A stretch of DNA of 39,221 nucleotides, taken from NCBI GenBank assembly GCA_003523945.1, contig DOFS01000149.1, forward strand, positions 1 to 39,221. The letters run 5' to 3'. Both the position numbers and the translations under genes were made by a program. The notes beneath the pieces were generated by a model. That model searched no databases. It was not told the DNA's origin and saw only the letters and a list, made by a program, of their open reading frames with translations. Shown piece after piece: positions 16,938-24,389 of this stretch (positions are counted from its first letter, which is position 1; every line of letters starts with the position of its first letter). This DNA comes from Nitrospiraceae bacterium (GTDB taxonomy: Bacteria; Nitrospirota; Nitrospiria; Nitrospirales; UBA8639).

Positions 16938-17651
16938 ATGAAATCCCTCATGAGTATCGTCTTAGGTATAGGTGTCCTGGCTTTGACCGCCGGATGCTCC
17001 TCTACCAAGATCACCGAAACGCATCCGATGTACGGCAAGGAGAAACTTCCCAAACCGGAACGTATCTATGTGTATCCCTTTGCCGCCACACATGCCGATC
17101 TCCCCGCCTGGTCCTCGGCGGCCAAACACCATGACCCACCAGGCGCACCACCATCCCCGGAGCATCTCGAGGTCGGACGCAAACTGGGTGTGACCGTCGC
17201 GGAGGAATTGGTTTCCAAAATTCAGCAGATGGGGCTTTCGTCTTTGGTGGCTGACAAACAGACCGCCCCCCGGGTCAATGACCTCTTGATTGTGGGATAT
17301 TTTGGATCGTTCGATGAAGGCAGCAGCCTCAAACGGATGACAATGGGTTTCGGAGCCGGTGCGGCTGAAGTTACCACGGCTGCGGAAGGCTACCAGTGGA
17401 CAGCCAATGGCCCCCGACAACTCGGAGAGGGAAAACTTGATTCGGGCGGCAATAAAATGCCGGGTGTGGCTTTGCCAATTGTAGTCCTGGCAGCCACCGC
17501 CAATCCGATCGGATTAATTGTCGGCGGAGGTGCAAAAGTATATGGAGAGATGTCCGGAAAGGATACGGTCGAGGGCGCGGGGAAACGGACGGCGAAGGCC
17601 ATCGCCGAACACCTTGAGGGAAAATTCAAGGAACAGGGGTGGATCCATTAA
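16938..17651 (+). CDS. DUF4410-family lipoprotein
   Basis: The 237-residue product begins eight bases after TGGAGG. MKSLMSIVLGIGVLALTAGC ends in a textbook lipobox (L-T-A-G-C, Cys20). The DUF4410 features follow: KPERIYVYPFAATHADLPA, then VGRKLGVTVAEELVSKIQQM, LLIVGYFGSFDEGSSLKRM and the glycine-rich segment VALPIVVLAATANPIGLIVG (about residues 175-205). The last part of about 35 residues is an amphipathic helix (GAGKRTAKAIAEHLEGKFKE). Function is unknown; members are probably periplasmic lipoproteins. It is separated from the isomerase gene by a strong GC hairpin and is likely its own unit. Confidence 0.85.
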   Translation: MKSLMSIVLGIGVLALTAGCSSTKITETHPMYGKEKLPKPERIYVYPFAATHADLPAWSSAAKHHDPPGAPPSPEHLEVGRKLGVTVAEELVSKIQQMGLSSLVADKQTAPRVNDLLIVGYFGSFDEGSSLKRMTMGFGAGAAEVTTAAEGYQWTANGPRQLGEGKLDSGGNKMPGVALPIVVLAATANPIGLIVGGGAKVYGEMSGKDTVEGAGKRTAKAIAEHLEGKFKEQGWIH

Positions 17652-17697
17652 GCTATCGTCCAACCTGCCGGTAGGAAATTCAGAGCAGGTAGAAAGT

Positions 17698-17716
17698 CGC
17701 CCCGGTTAACGGGGCG
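17698..17716. terminator. Strong GC hairpin without a U tract
   Basis: CGCCCCG (17698-17704) and CGGGGCG (17710-17716) form a perfect 7-bp stem with a GTTAA loop, 46 bases after the DUF4410 stop codon. There is no T run, so it may be a Rho-assisted 3' end, an mRNA-stabilising structure or a protein site. Confidence 0.45.
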
Positions 17717-17747
17717 GTAGAGCCGGTCTTCCAAATGGTGCGGAAGG

Positions 17748-17849
17748 ATGGCGAATGAGACAACCGGGCAACCTGTTGCCGTTCAGATCATGAACGTGCG
17801 GCAGGTCAAGAAACCCGGCGGACTCTACGTTCACCACAATTTAAAATGA
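17748..17849 (+). CDS. Possible 33-residue leader peptide overlapping the isomerase start
   Basis: ATG 17748 opens 33 codons (MANETTGQPVAVQIMN, then VRQVKKPGGLYVHHNLK) and stops at TGA 17847-17849, sharing ATGA with the isomerase start. The isomerase has no ribosome-binding site of its own, so coupled translation would be sensible. GGAAGG touches this ATG directly, which is poor spacing. It could equally be the tail of a lost gene. Confidence 0.3.
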   Translation: MANETTGQPVAVQIMNVRQVKKPGGLYVHHNLK

Positions 17850-18733
17850 ATAATTTTTTCAAGGAACCCCTCGTACATTTCCTGCTGGCAGGAGCTGTGG
17901 TATTTGCCGTGTACGGGTTGGTCAACGATAGAACCAACGCTGAATCGAAAGAAGAGCGGATGGTCCGCATCTCTGCTGGGCAGGTCGAATGGCTCAAACA
18001 GACCTGGGCTCGACAAAAGGGTCGCCCGCCGAACACGGAGGAACTCCAGGGGATGGTGGCCGGGTACCTCAAGGAGGAGTTGTTGGCACGCGAAGCTCGC
18101 GAATTAAAATTAGACGAGGACGATACCATTGTTCGTCGACGCCTGGCGCAAAAGATGGATTTCATGGTGCAGGATACGGCACAGCTTGCCGAGCCGGGCG
18201 AAGACGAGCTTCGCCAACTTCTTGAATCCCACTCCGTACGTTTTCAGACCCCGGCGCGGATCACCTTCACGCATGTCTTTTTCAACCGGGACGCACGAGG
18301 TGAGAAGACCAGGGCTGATGCACTTGTGGCCTTGGAGCAACTGCCCAAAACGCAGACTGGCAGCGAATCTGAGTTTGGTGATCGCTTTCTTTCACAGTAC
18401 GATTTTCATGAAACAGAAGAGCAGGCAGTTGCCAGCGTGTTTGGTCCGGAGTTCGCACGCCGGATCTTCACGGTCCCACCCGGGAATTGGCAGGGACCGC
18501 TGGAATCAGGGTTTGGCCTGCACCTTGTTCTCGTGACAAAGAAAGAACCAGCACGACTGCCCGACTTCACAACGGTGCGAGACGATGTGGTGGCCCTTTG
18601 GCGTCAACAACAAGAGCGGGAAAGTCGAGAGCGGTATTTCTCAGGCCTGTTAGAGAAGTATGAGGTGGTGATGGACGAAAGCGTCAAATCCCTAATTGGT
18701 CCCATAGCTCTTTTGAAGGAGAAGGACCAGTGA
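17846..18733 (+). CDS. Membrane-anchored parvulin-type peptidyl-prolyl cis-trans isomerase
   Basis: The 295-residue protein starts with a signal anchor (FFKEPLVHFLLAGAVVFAVY, residues 4-23) and a helical SurA-like N-domain to about 130, containing WLKQTWARQKGRPPNTEELQ and KEELLAREARELKLDEDD. The parvulin/PpiC-like domain spans about 130-245. It shows ITFTHVFFNRD, the conserved FARRIFTVPPGNWQGPLESG and FGLHLVLVTKKEPARLPDF, which is where substrate-binding residues of PpiC domains lie. It would help fold proteins at the periplasmic face. No good ribosome-binding site precedes ATG 17846, but a short overlapping frame upstream could couple translation. The next gene starts within its stop codon, so these are co-transcribed. 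Confidence 0.85.
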   Translation: MNNFFKEPLVHFLLAGAVVFAVYGLVNDRTNAESKEERMVRISAGQVEWLKQTWARQKGRPPNTEELQGMVAGYLKEELLAREARELKLDEDDTIVRRRLAQKMDFMVQDTAQLAEPGEDELRQLLESHSVRFQTPARITFTHVFFNRDARGEKTRADALVALEQLPKTQTGSESEFGDRFLSQYDFHETEEQAVASVFGPEFARRIFTVPPGNWQGPLESGFGLHLVLVTKKEPARLPDFTTVRDDVVALWRQQQERESRERYFSGLLEKYEVVMDESVKSLIGPIALLKEKDQ

Positions 18734-19719
18734 GGGGCCTTTGGCTGGGATTAGCGTTATGGACCATGCTATTCGTGCCTCAGTCTTCCTTTGCACACGA
18801 GGTCCGACCGGCCTATTTGGAATTGCGGGAAAGCCACTCCAGTGAGTTTGCCGTCCTCTGGAAAACTCCTATGCGGGGTAACAGCCGCCTTTCGCTCCTG
18901 CCGGTGTTTTCGGGGCAAACGGAACATCTCACTCCCTTGACCACTCGTGAATCTGGCGGGGCGGCGGTGCAGACATGGCGGATGCGGATGGTCGAACCGA
19001 TGCGAGGACAAACGGTGCGGATAGCCGGTTTGGAAGGCACCATGACCGACGCATTGGTACGTGTGGAATTTTCCGACGGCAGCATGTGGGTGAAACGGCT
19101 GACGCCGGATGAACCTTCGGCGCAGATACCGGTTAATCTGAGCGGATGGATGGTGGCCAGTGAATACCTGACGCTCGGGGTGGAGCACATCCTATTCGGC
19201 ATTGATCATCTCCTCTTTGTGCTGGCGCTGTTGCTGATTTCATCCGGGACTTGGGCGTTGGTCAAAACGGTCACGGCCTTTACGCTTGCCCACAGCATCA
19301 CGCTTGGTCTCGCCACACTCGGGTTCATCCAGGTGCCGTCAGCTCCGGTCGAGGTAGTCATCGCGCTTTCTATTGTGTTCGTAGCCGCCGAAATCATTCA
19401 CGTACGTCGCGGACGGGAAGGTATTACGGCACGTGCCCCCTGGGTGGTCGCCCTGACCTTCGGTCTGTTACATGGATTGGGGTTTGCCGGGGCTTTGAGC
19501 GAGGTCGGCCTCCCACAGGGACAGATCCCGGTGGCCTTGCTGTTCTTTAACCTCGGCGTTGAAGCGGGTCAGGTGCTGTTCATCGCTGCCGTCTTAGGTG
19601 TCATAACAACCTTCCGGCATCTTCGTCCTCAATTTCCGCCTTGGACTGAATCTATTCCACCATACGCCATCGGCAGCGTGGCGATGTTCTGGGTCTTTCA
19701 ACGCCTTTCGACTTTTTAA
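18730..19719 (+). CDS. HupE/UreJ-family membrane protein (HupE_UreJ_2)
   Basis: GTG 18730 overlaps the isomerase stop (GTGA), with GAAGGAG nine bases upstream. The 329-residue product has a signal peptide, then the characteristic opening FAHEVRPAYLELRES and a periplasmic beta-rich domain of about 125 residues. The membrane domain starts near 135 with GVEHILFGIDHLLFVLALLL, the signature with two histidines and an aspartate that may bind metal. It continues through about six helices including VKTVTAFTLAHSITLGLATL and ALTFGLLHGLGFAGALSEVG. Related HupE/UreJ proteins are linked to nickel/cobalt transport; the larger subgroup seen here is uncharacterised. In this operon a metal-supply role for the downstream enzymes is possible, but inferred. 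Confidence 0.88.
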   Translation: MRGLWLGLALWTMLFVPQSSFAHEVRPAYLELRESHSSEFAVLWKTPMRGNSRLSLLPVFSGQTEHLTPLTTRESGGAAVQTWRMRMVEPMRGQTVRIAGLEGTMTDALVRVEFSDGSMWVKRLTPDEPSAQIPVNLSGWMVASEYLTLGVEHILFGIDHLLFVLALLLISSGTWALVKTVTAFTLAHSITLGLATLGFIQVPSAPVEVVIALSIVFVAAEIIHVRRGREGITARAPWVVALTFGLLHGLGFAGALSEVGLPQGQIPVALLFFNLGVEAGQVLFIAAVLGVITTFRHLRPQFPPWTESIPPYAIGSVAMFWVFQRLSTF

Positions 19720-19738
19720 AACAGAGGAGAATTTTATT

Positions 19739-21694
19739 ATGAAACCACGAGTCACTCGGCGAATAATCCTGACAGCGTTTATCGCTGTTAGCACCGCCAT
19801 CCCCTTGACTGTTGCAGCAGATGGCACTTTGCCTGGTCTCCACCCTCCCGACGAACAGACAGTGGAGAAGGCCTTTGCTTCGAAACGTCCCTACTCTCCG
19901 TATGCCGGCCGGAATTTTCCGGCACGTCCCTTGTTCGGAGATACGCATCTGCATACGTCATTTTCCATGGATGCGGGCGCTTTCGGGGCTCGCCTGACGC
20001 CGCAGGATGCCTATCGCTTTGCCAGGGGGGAAGAGATCACGGCCTCCAGCGGACAACGCGTGAAGCTGGCCCGCCCACTGGACTTTCTCGTGGTGGCGGA
20101 TCACTCGGATGGTTTCGGTTTCTTTCCGATGCTTTTGGATGGCAATCCCAAGATCATGGCAGATCCCCAGGGCCGGAGATGGAACGAGATGGTTCACTCC
20201 GGAAAAGGGCCGCAAGCGGCTGTGGAGATCATCGTCAACTTTGGCAAGGGAACCATATCCAAGGCCATTCTGCCTGTTCCCGGTACAACGGCTTACCGCG
20301 ATGCATGGAAGGAAACCATCAAGGCGGCGGAGGAAGCCAACGATCCCGGCCGCTTCACCGCCTTTATCGGTTACGAATGGACCTCCAACACCGCAGGTAA
20401 TAATTTGCATCGAAACATCATCTTCCGTGATGATGCCTCAAAAGCCAGCCAGATCGAACCCTTTACCACGCAACAACCACTCGGAAGCGATAATCCGAGA
20501 GATTTATGGAAGTGGATGGCCGCCTACGAGGACAAGACCGGCGGCCAGGTGCTGGCCATCGCGCATAACGGCAACCTGTCAAACGGCCGAATGTTTCCGT
20601 TGATCGAATCGTTTACCGGCAAACCGGTCGACGAGGAGTATGCCGTGAATCGGGAACGCTGGGAGCGACTCTATGAAGCCACTCAGATGAAGGGGGACGG
20701 AGAGGCCCACCCCTTTTTGTCACCGAACGATGAATTCGCCGATTACGAAACCTGGGATAAAGGGAATCTGGATCTCAGCGAGAAGAAGCAACAGGCCATG
20801 CTGGAATTTGAGTATGCACGAGCGGGCCTCAAGAACGGGCTGTTGCTGGAAGAGAAGCTCGGCACGAATCCTTATAAATTTGGAATGATCGGCTCAACCG
20901 ATTCCCACACGGGACTCTCAACGGCCGATGAAGACAATTTCTTCGGAAAGACCTCGGCCCATGAACCTAACGCCGAGCGCATGAGTCATCCGTTTATCAA
21001 GGTGCCGAGTGGGGATGTGATTATGAGCTGGGAAATTACGGCATCAGGCTATGCCGCCGTGTGGGCAACCGACAATACGCGAGAGGCCATCTGGGATGCC
21101 ATGGAACGGCGTGAAACCTACGCCACCACCGGCCCCAGAATGTTCGTGCGGTTTTTCGGTGGGTTCGACTTTGAGGAGAAGGACGCTCAGACCCGCAGCC
21201 CGGCCATTGTCGGCTACACCAAAGGTGTCCCCATGGGAGGGGATCTCACCGATGCACCGAACGGGAAGTCGCCCTCCTTCCTCGTCGCCGCGCTCAAGGA
21301 TCCCATCGGGGCCAACCTCGATCGCATTCAAATTGTGAAAGGATGGCTAGGTAAGGACGGCACGGTTCAGGAAAAAGTCTACGATGTGGTCTGGTCCGGC
21401 AACCGTCAACCGAATGCCCAGGGGAAGTTGCCGGCTGTCGGCAATACCGTGAATGTGCAGGAGGCCACCTGGACCAACACCATCGGCACGGGTGAATTGA
21501 TCACCCTATGGAAAGATCCGGACTTCGATCCCTCTCTTCGCGCATTTTACTACGCAAGGGTGCTGGAGATTCCCACGCCCCGTTGGACCGCCTACGATGT
21601 GAAATATTTCGGAGTAAAAGCCCCTAAAGAAACACCAATGACCACGCAGGACCGTGCCTACACCTCGCCCATTTGGTACACGCCGGGGAAATGA
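19739..21694 (+). CDS. DUF3604-domain exported protein (PHP-like metallohydrolase fold)
   Basis: The 651-residue protein has a ribosome-binding site GAGGAG nine bases before ATG and an N-terminal signal ending VAA near residue 27. Metal-site-like motifs of the PHP type are visible: GDTHLHTSFSMDAG (His70, His72), then DFLVVADHSDGFGFF near 119, AFIGYEWTSNTAGNNLHRNI, LAIAHNGNLSNGRMF and FGMIGSTDSHTGLSTADEDN. These are spaced as in polymerase/histidinol-phosphatase folds and suggest a metal-dependent phosphoesterase or related hydrolase. The DUF3604 family has no established substrate that I can name. Location should be periplasmic. It is 19 bp downstream of the HupE/UreJ gene and clearly in the same operon. 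Confidence 0.9.
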   Translation: MKPRVTRRIILTAFIAVSTAIPLTVAADGTLPGLHPPDEQTVEKAFASKRPYSPYAGRNFPARPLFGDTHLHTSFSMDAGAFGARLTPQDAYRFARGEEITASSGQRVKLARPLDFLVVADHSDGFGFFPMLLDGNPKIMADPQGRRWNEMVHSGKGPQAAVEIIVNFGKGTISKAILPVPGTTAYRDAWKETIKAAEEANDPGRFTAFIGYEWTSNTAGNNLHRNIIFRDDASKASQIEPFTTQQPLGSDNPRDLWKWMAAYEDKTGGQVLAIAHNGNLSNGRMFPLIESFTGKPVDEEYAVNRERWERLYEATQMKGDGEAHPFLSPNDEFADYETWDKGNLDLSEKKQQAMLEFEYARAGLKNGLLLEEKLGTNPYKFGMIGSTDSHTGLSTADEDNFFGKTSAHEPNAERMSHPFIKVPSGDVIMSWEITASGYAAVWATDNTREAIWDAMERRETYATTGPRMFVRFFGGFDFEEKDAQTRSPAIVGYTKGVPMGGDLTDAPNGKSPSFLVAALKDPIGANLDRIQIVKGWLGKDGTVQEKVYDVVWSGNRQPNAQGKLPAVGNTVNVQEATWTNTIGTGELITLWKDPDFDPSLRAFYYARVLEIPTPRWTAYDVKYFGVKAPKETPMTTQDRAYTSPIWYTPGK

Positions 21695-21800
21695 AGGTGC
21701 AACGGAACCGAATGTCATCAGAATGGCCTTTTGCACATATGCACATGGGACGGCTGCCGCAATTACCAGGTTTGCAACAGAAATGGAAGGAGCGCATTCA

Positions 21801-23090
21801 ATGAAGGATTGCCGGTCGAAGGAAGGCTTATGGGCACTAGGGGTCCTGATTTTTCTTTTGGTCGCTTTTCCCGCGACGGCGGGCGCGGGAGGGTTGTTCC
21901 TGACGGAGATCGGAACAGCCGACGTCGGGTTGGCGGGCGCGGGATGGGCGGCCAGGGCCCAGGATCCGGCCACCTTGTTCAGAAATCCTGCCGGGATGAG
22001 TCTGTTGGAAGGCAATCAATTTTTAGCCGGGGCCCAACTGTTGTATGCCGACATGAAATTTTCAAGTCAGGGCTCGAGTGGATTTTTAGGCACGGGAAAC
22101 GGAGGTAACCCCGTTGATGTGTTCCCCGGTGGAAGTGCCTTTTACACCCACAGCCTGGGACGAGACTTCAAGCTGGGAATCGGAGTCTTTTCGAATTTTG
22201 GCCTTGGTCTGAAATATACCGGGGAATGGATCGGGCGTTATTATGCCAAGGAATCTACTCTGGTCGGGGCCTCCATCATGCCGGCCGCTAGTTATCGCGT
22301 CAATGAATGGCTCTCAATCGGAGCGGCGCTGAATGTCATGGTCGCGCAGCTTAAATACGTAACCGCGATCAATCAAATCGGGAGTGATGGGAGCCTGAGG
22401 CTTCAGGACGTCACGGCGGGGGTCGGTGGAAACGTCGGAATCATGCTGGAACCCAAAAAAGGGACCCGTCTGGGTGTGACCTACTACTCTCAAGTCGACC
22501 TCGATTTCGGCTCGACCCCGAGTTTTGACAACCTGGGCGCGGGGACAAACGCCATCCTGACTGCGGCCGGATTAAAGGGAAATGAGATCGACCTGGGGAT
22601 GACAGTGCCCCAACACGTGGTGGTCAGCGTGTTTCACCAGTTCACAGACCGGCTGGCCCTCATGGCGGACTTCGGGTGGGAGGATTGGTCAAGATTCGGT
22701 AAGGTGGATGTTTCGGTCGACGAGAGTGGGACAAGCCTGACCACCGACATTCCCTTTCAGGATACCTATCATGTGGGAGGAGGCGGACAGTTCCGATTGA
22801 ACCCTCAGTGGCTGATCAACGCGGGCGTCGGTTATGACAGCGCGATGCTCAAGGATGGAGATCGAACCGTGGGTCTACCGGTTGGTTCCACGTACAAATT
22901 CGGAGTGGGCGCGGAATGGCGGCCCAAAGAGACTTACACGGTCGGTTTCAATTACGAATTTGCCTGGAGCGGAGATATGACCGTCAATCAACAGGCGGCG
23001 CTACCCGGTCCCATTGCCTCACGCGGAAACGTTGTCGGAACGTTCAAGGACGCTAATATTCACTTTTTCAACGTCAATGTGAAGTGGTAA
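21801..23090 (+). CDS. FadL/OmpP1/TodX-family outer-membrane transporter
   Basis: ATG 21801 has GGAAGGAG nine bases upstream and gives 429 residues with a signal ending AGA. The frame is open another 49 codons upstream, into the end of the previous gene, but without signal character. The mature N-terminus GGLFLTEIGTADVGLAGAGW, then DPATLFRNPAGMSLLEGNQF, is the FadL hatch region with its N-P-A-G-M motif. The rest is a 14-strand-like barrel, including GRDFKLGIGVFSNFGLGLKY and KFGVGAEWRPKETYTVGFNY, ending in a terminal W (NVNVKW). Family members move hydrophobic molecules such as fatty acids and aromatics across the outer membrane. Here the neighbours are sulfatase and DUF3604 genes, suggesting uptake of hydrophobic sulfated compounds. 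A dead paralogue sits at 1894-2282. Confidence 0.93.
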   Translation: MKDCRSKEGLWALGVLIFLLVAFPATAGAGGLFLTEIGTADVGLAGAGWAARAQDPATLFRNPAGMSLLEGNQFLAGAQLLYADMKFSSQGSSGFLGTGNGGNPVDVFPGGSAFYTHSLGRDFKLGIGVFSNFGLGLKYTGEWIGRYYAKESTLVGASIMPAASYRVNEWLSIGAALNVMVAQLKYVTAINQIGSDGSLRLQDVTAGVGGNVGIMLEPKKGTRLGVTYYSQVDLDFGSTPSFDNLGAGTNAILTAAGLKGNEIDLGMTVPQHVVVSVFHQFTDRLALMADFGWEDWSRFGKVDVSVDESGTSLTTDIPFQDTYHVGGGGQFRLNPQWLINAGVGYDSAMLKDGDRTVGLPVGSTYKFGVGAEWRPKETYTVGFNYEFAWSGDMTVNQQAALPGPIASRGNVVGTFKDANIHFFNVNVKW

Positions 23091-23233
23091 TCGGTGCGAG
23101 AAAGCCATCCGGAAATCGGCCGCGATGCAGAAGAGGCCGGGAACACCATCACGAGTTAACCGAAAACCCGAAAACAAAAATGAACGCTCTCCGGAATCAG
23201 TCAATACGTATTTCTTCGAGAAGGTTAGGATTC

Positions 23234-24349
23234 ATGGCGGGACCGAAATCTCTGCTAATTCTGACCTTGCTCGTTTCCTCGGGAGGACCCGGCTGGGCTC
23301 TGGCTGCCGGCCAGTTTTCAGCTTCATCACCTCATGTGAAAGAGGGATTCCAACCTACCCTGCCCAATGCGGGCTCATCTCCATCCCCCGCGCCCGAGGC
23401 CATGGTCTGGATTCCGGGCGGTGAATTCTCTATGGGTGCCGCCGATCCGGTCGGGATGGATTTAAACGAAACCGGGATGCTCGCCACATTCGATTCCCGG
23501 CCGATTCACCGGGTCTACGTGGACGGATTCTGGATGGACAAGACTGAAGTCACCAATGCGCAATTTACCCGGTTCGTCAAGGCTACCGGTTATGTCACCG
23601 TGGCGGAACGCACACCGCGAGCGGAGGATTTCCCGGGTGCGCCTCCCGAAAACCTGGTGGCGGGTTCCGTGGTGTTTTCGCCCACGGATCATGCCGTGCC
23701 CCTTGATAACCACTTCCGATGGTGGAGTTACATCGAGGGCGCCAACTGGCGTCACCCCTTGGGACCGGACAGTGACCTCAAAGGCAGGGACAGCTATCCT
23801 GTGGTCCATATCGCCTACGAGGATGCGGTGGCCTATGCCAAGTGGGCCGGAAAGCGGCTCCCCACCGAAGCGGAATGGGAATTTGCCGCGCGCGGCGGCC
23901 TGAGCGGCAAAGTCTATCCATGGGGCGACGAGTTTCTACAGAAGGGCCGATGGATGACCAATAGCCATCAAGGCCAATTTCCACATCAAGATACCGGCGA
24001 GGATCACTATACAGGGATCGGACCGGTGGCCAAATTTCCACCGAATGGATACGGACTGCATGACGTGGCAGGGAACGTGTGGGAATGGACCAGCGACTGG
24101 TATCGCCCCGATTATTATGCACGACTTGCCTTAGCTGGTGGGGTCGCACGCAATCCCCAAGGGCCGGATTCTCCGTTTGACCCCAGCGAGCCAAGCGAAA
24201 AAAAACGTGTCCATCGTGGCGGGTCGTTTCTCTGCACGGAACAATACTGTTCCCGTTACATGGTCGGGACACGCGGCAAGGGCGAAATCAGCACGGGAAC
24301 GAATCATCTTGGATTTCGCACCGTTCGTTCCTCCAAAAATACACGGTGA
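23234..24349 (+). CDS. Exported formylglycine-generating enzyme (sulfatase-modifying factor)
   Basis: The enzyme converts the cysteine of sulfatases to formylglycine. ATG 23234 follows GAGAAGG by nine bases and opens a hydrophobic signal (residues 4-18, ending ALA near 24). A start at 23180 would add 18 residues including S-R-R-L-G-F, faintly Tat-like. The FGE-sulfatase domain covers about 55-370: MVWIPGGEFSMGAADPVGMD, WMDKTEVTNAQFTRFVKATG, RLPTEAEWEFAARGG, GLHDVAGNVWEWTSDWY, and the C-terminal catalytic block GGSFLCTEQYCSRYMVGTRG. Cys334 and Cys339 (from this start) have the C-x4-C spacing of the two catalytic, copper-binding cysteines of true FGE. That separates it from cysteine-less relatives. 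It lies 40 bp before the sulfatase gene. An exported enzyme would act in the periplasm, which is less usual for bacteria. Confidence 0.88.
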   Translation: MAGPKSLLILTLLVSSGGPGWALAAGQFSASSPHVKEGFQPTLPNAGSSPSPAPEAMVWIPGGEFSMGAADPVGMDLNETGMLATFDSRPIHRVYVDGFWMDKTEVTNAQFTRFVKATGYVTVAERTPRAEDFPGAPPENLVAGSVVFSPTDHAVPLDNHFRWWSYIEGANWRHPLGPDSDLKGRDSYPVVHIAYEDAVAYAKWAGKRLPTEAEWEFAARGGLSGKVYPWGDEFLQKGRWMTNSHQGQFPHQDTGEDHYTGIGPVAKFPPNGYGLHDVAGNVWEWTSDWYRPDYYARLALAGGVARNPQGPDSPFDPSEPSEKKRVHRGGSFLCTEQYCSRYMVGTRGKGEISTGTNHLGFRTVRSSKNTR

Positions 24350-24389
24350 CACAATCGATCGTGAATAAAGGCATGAAAAGGAGAAGTCG

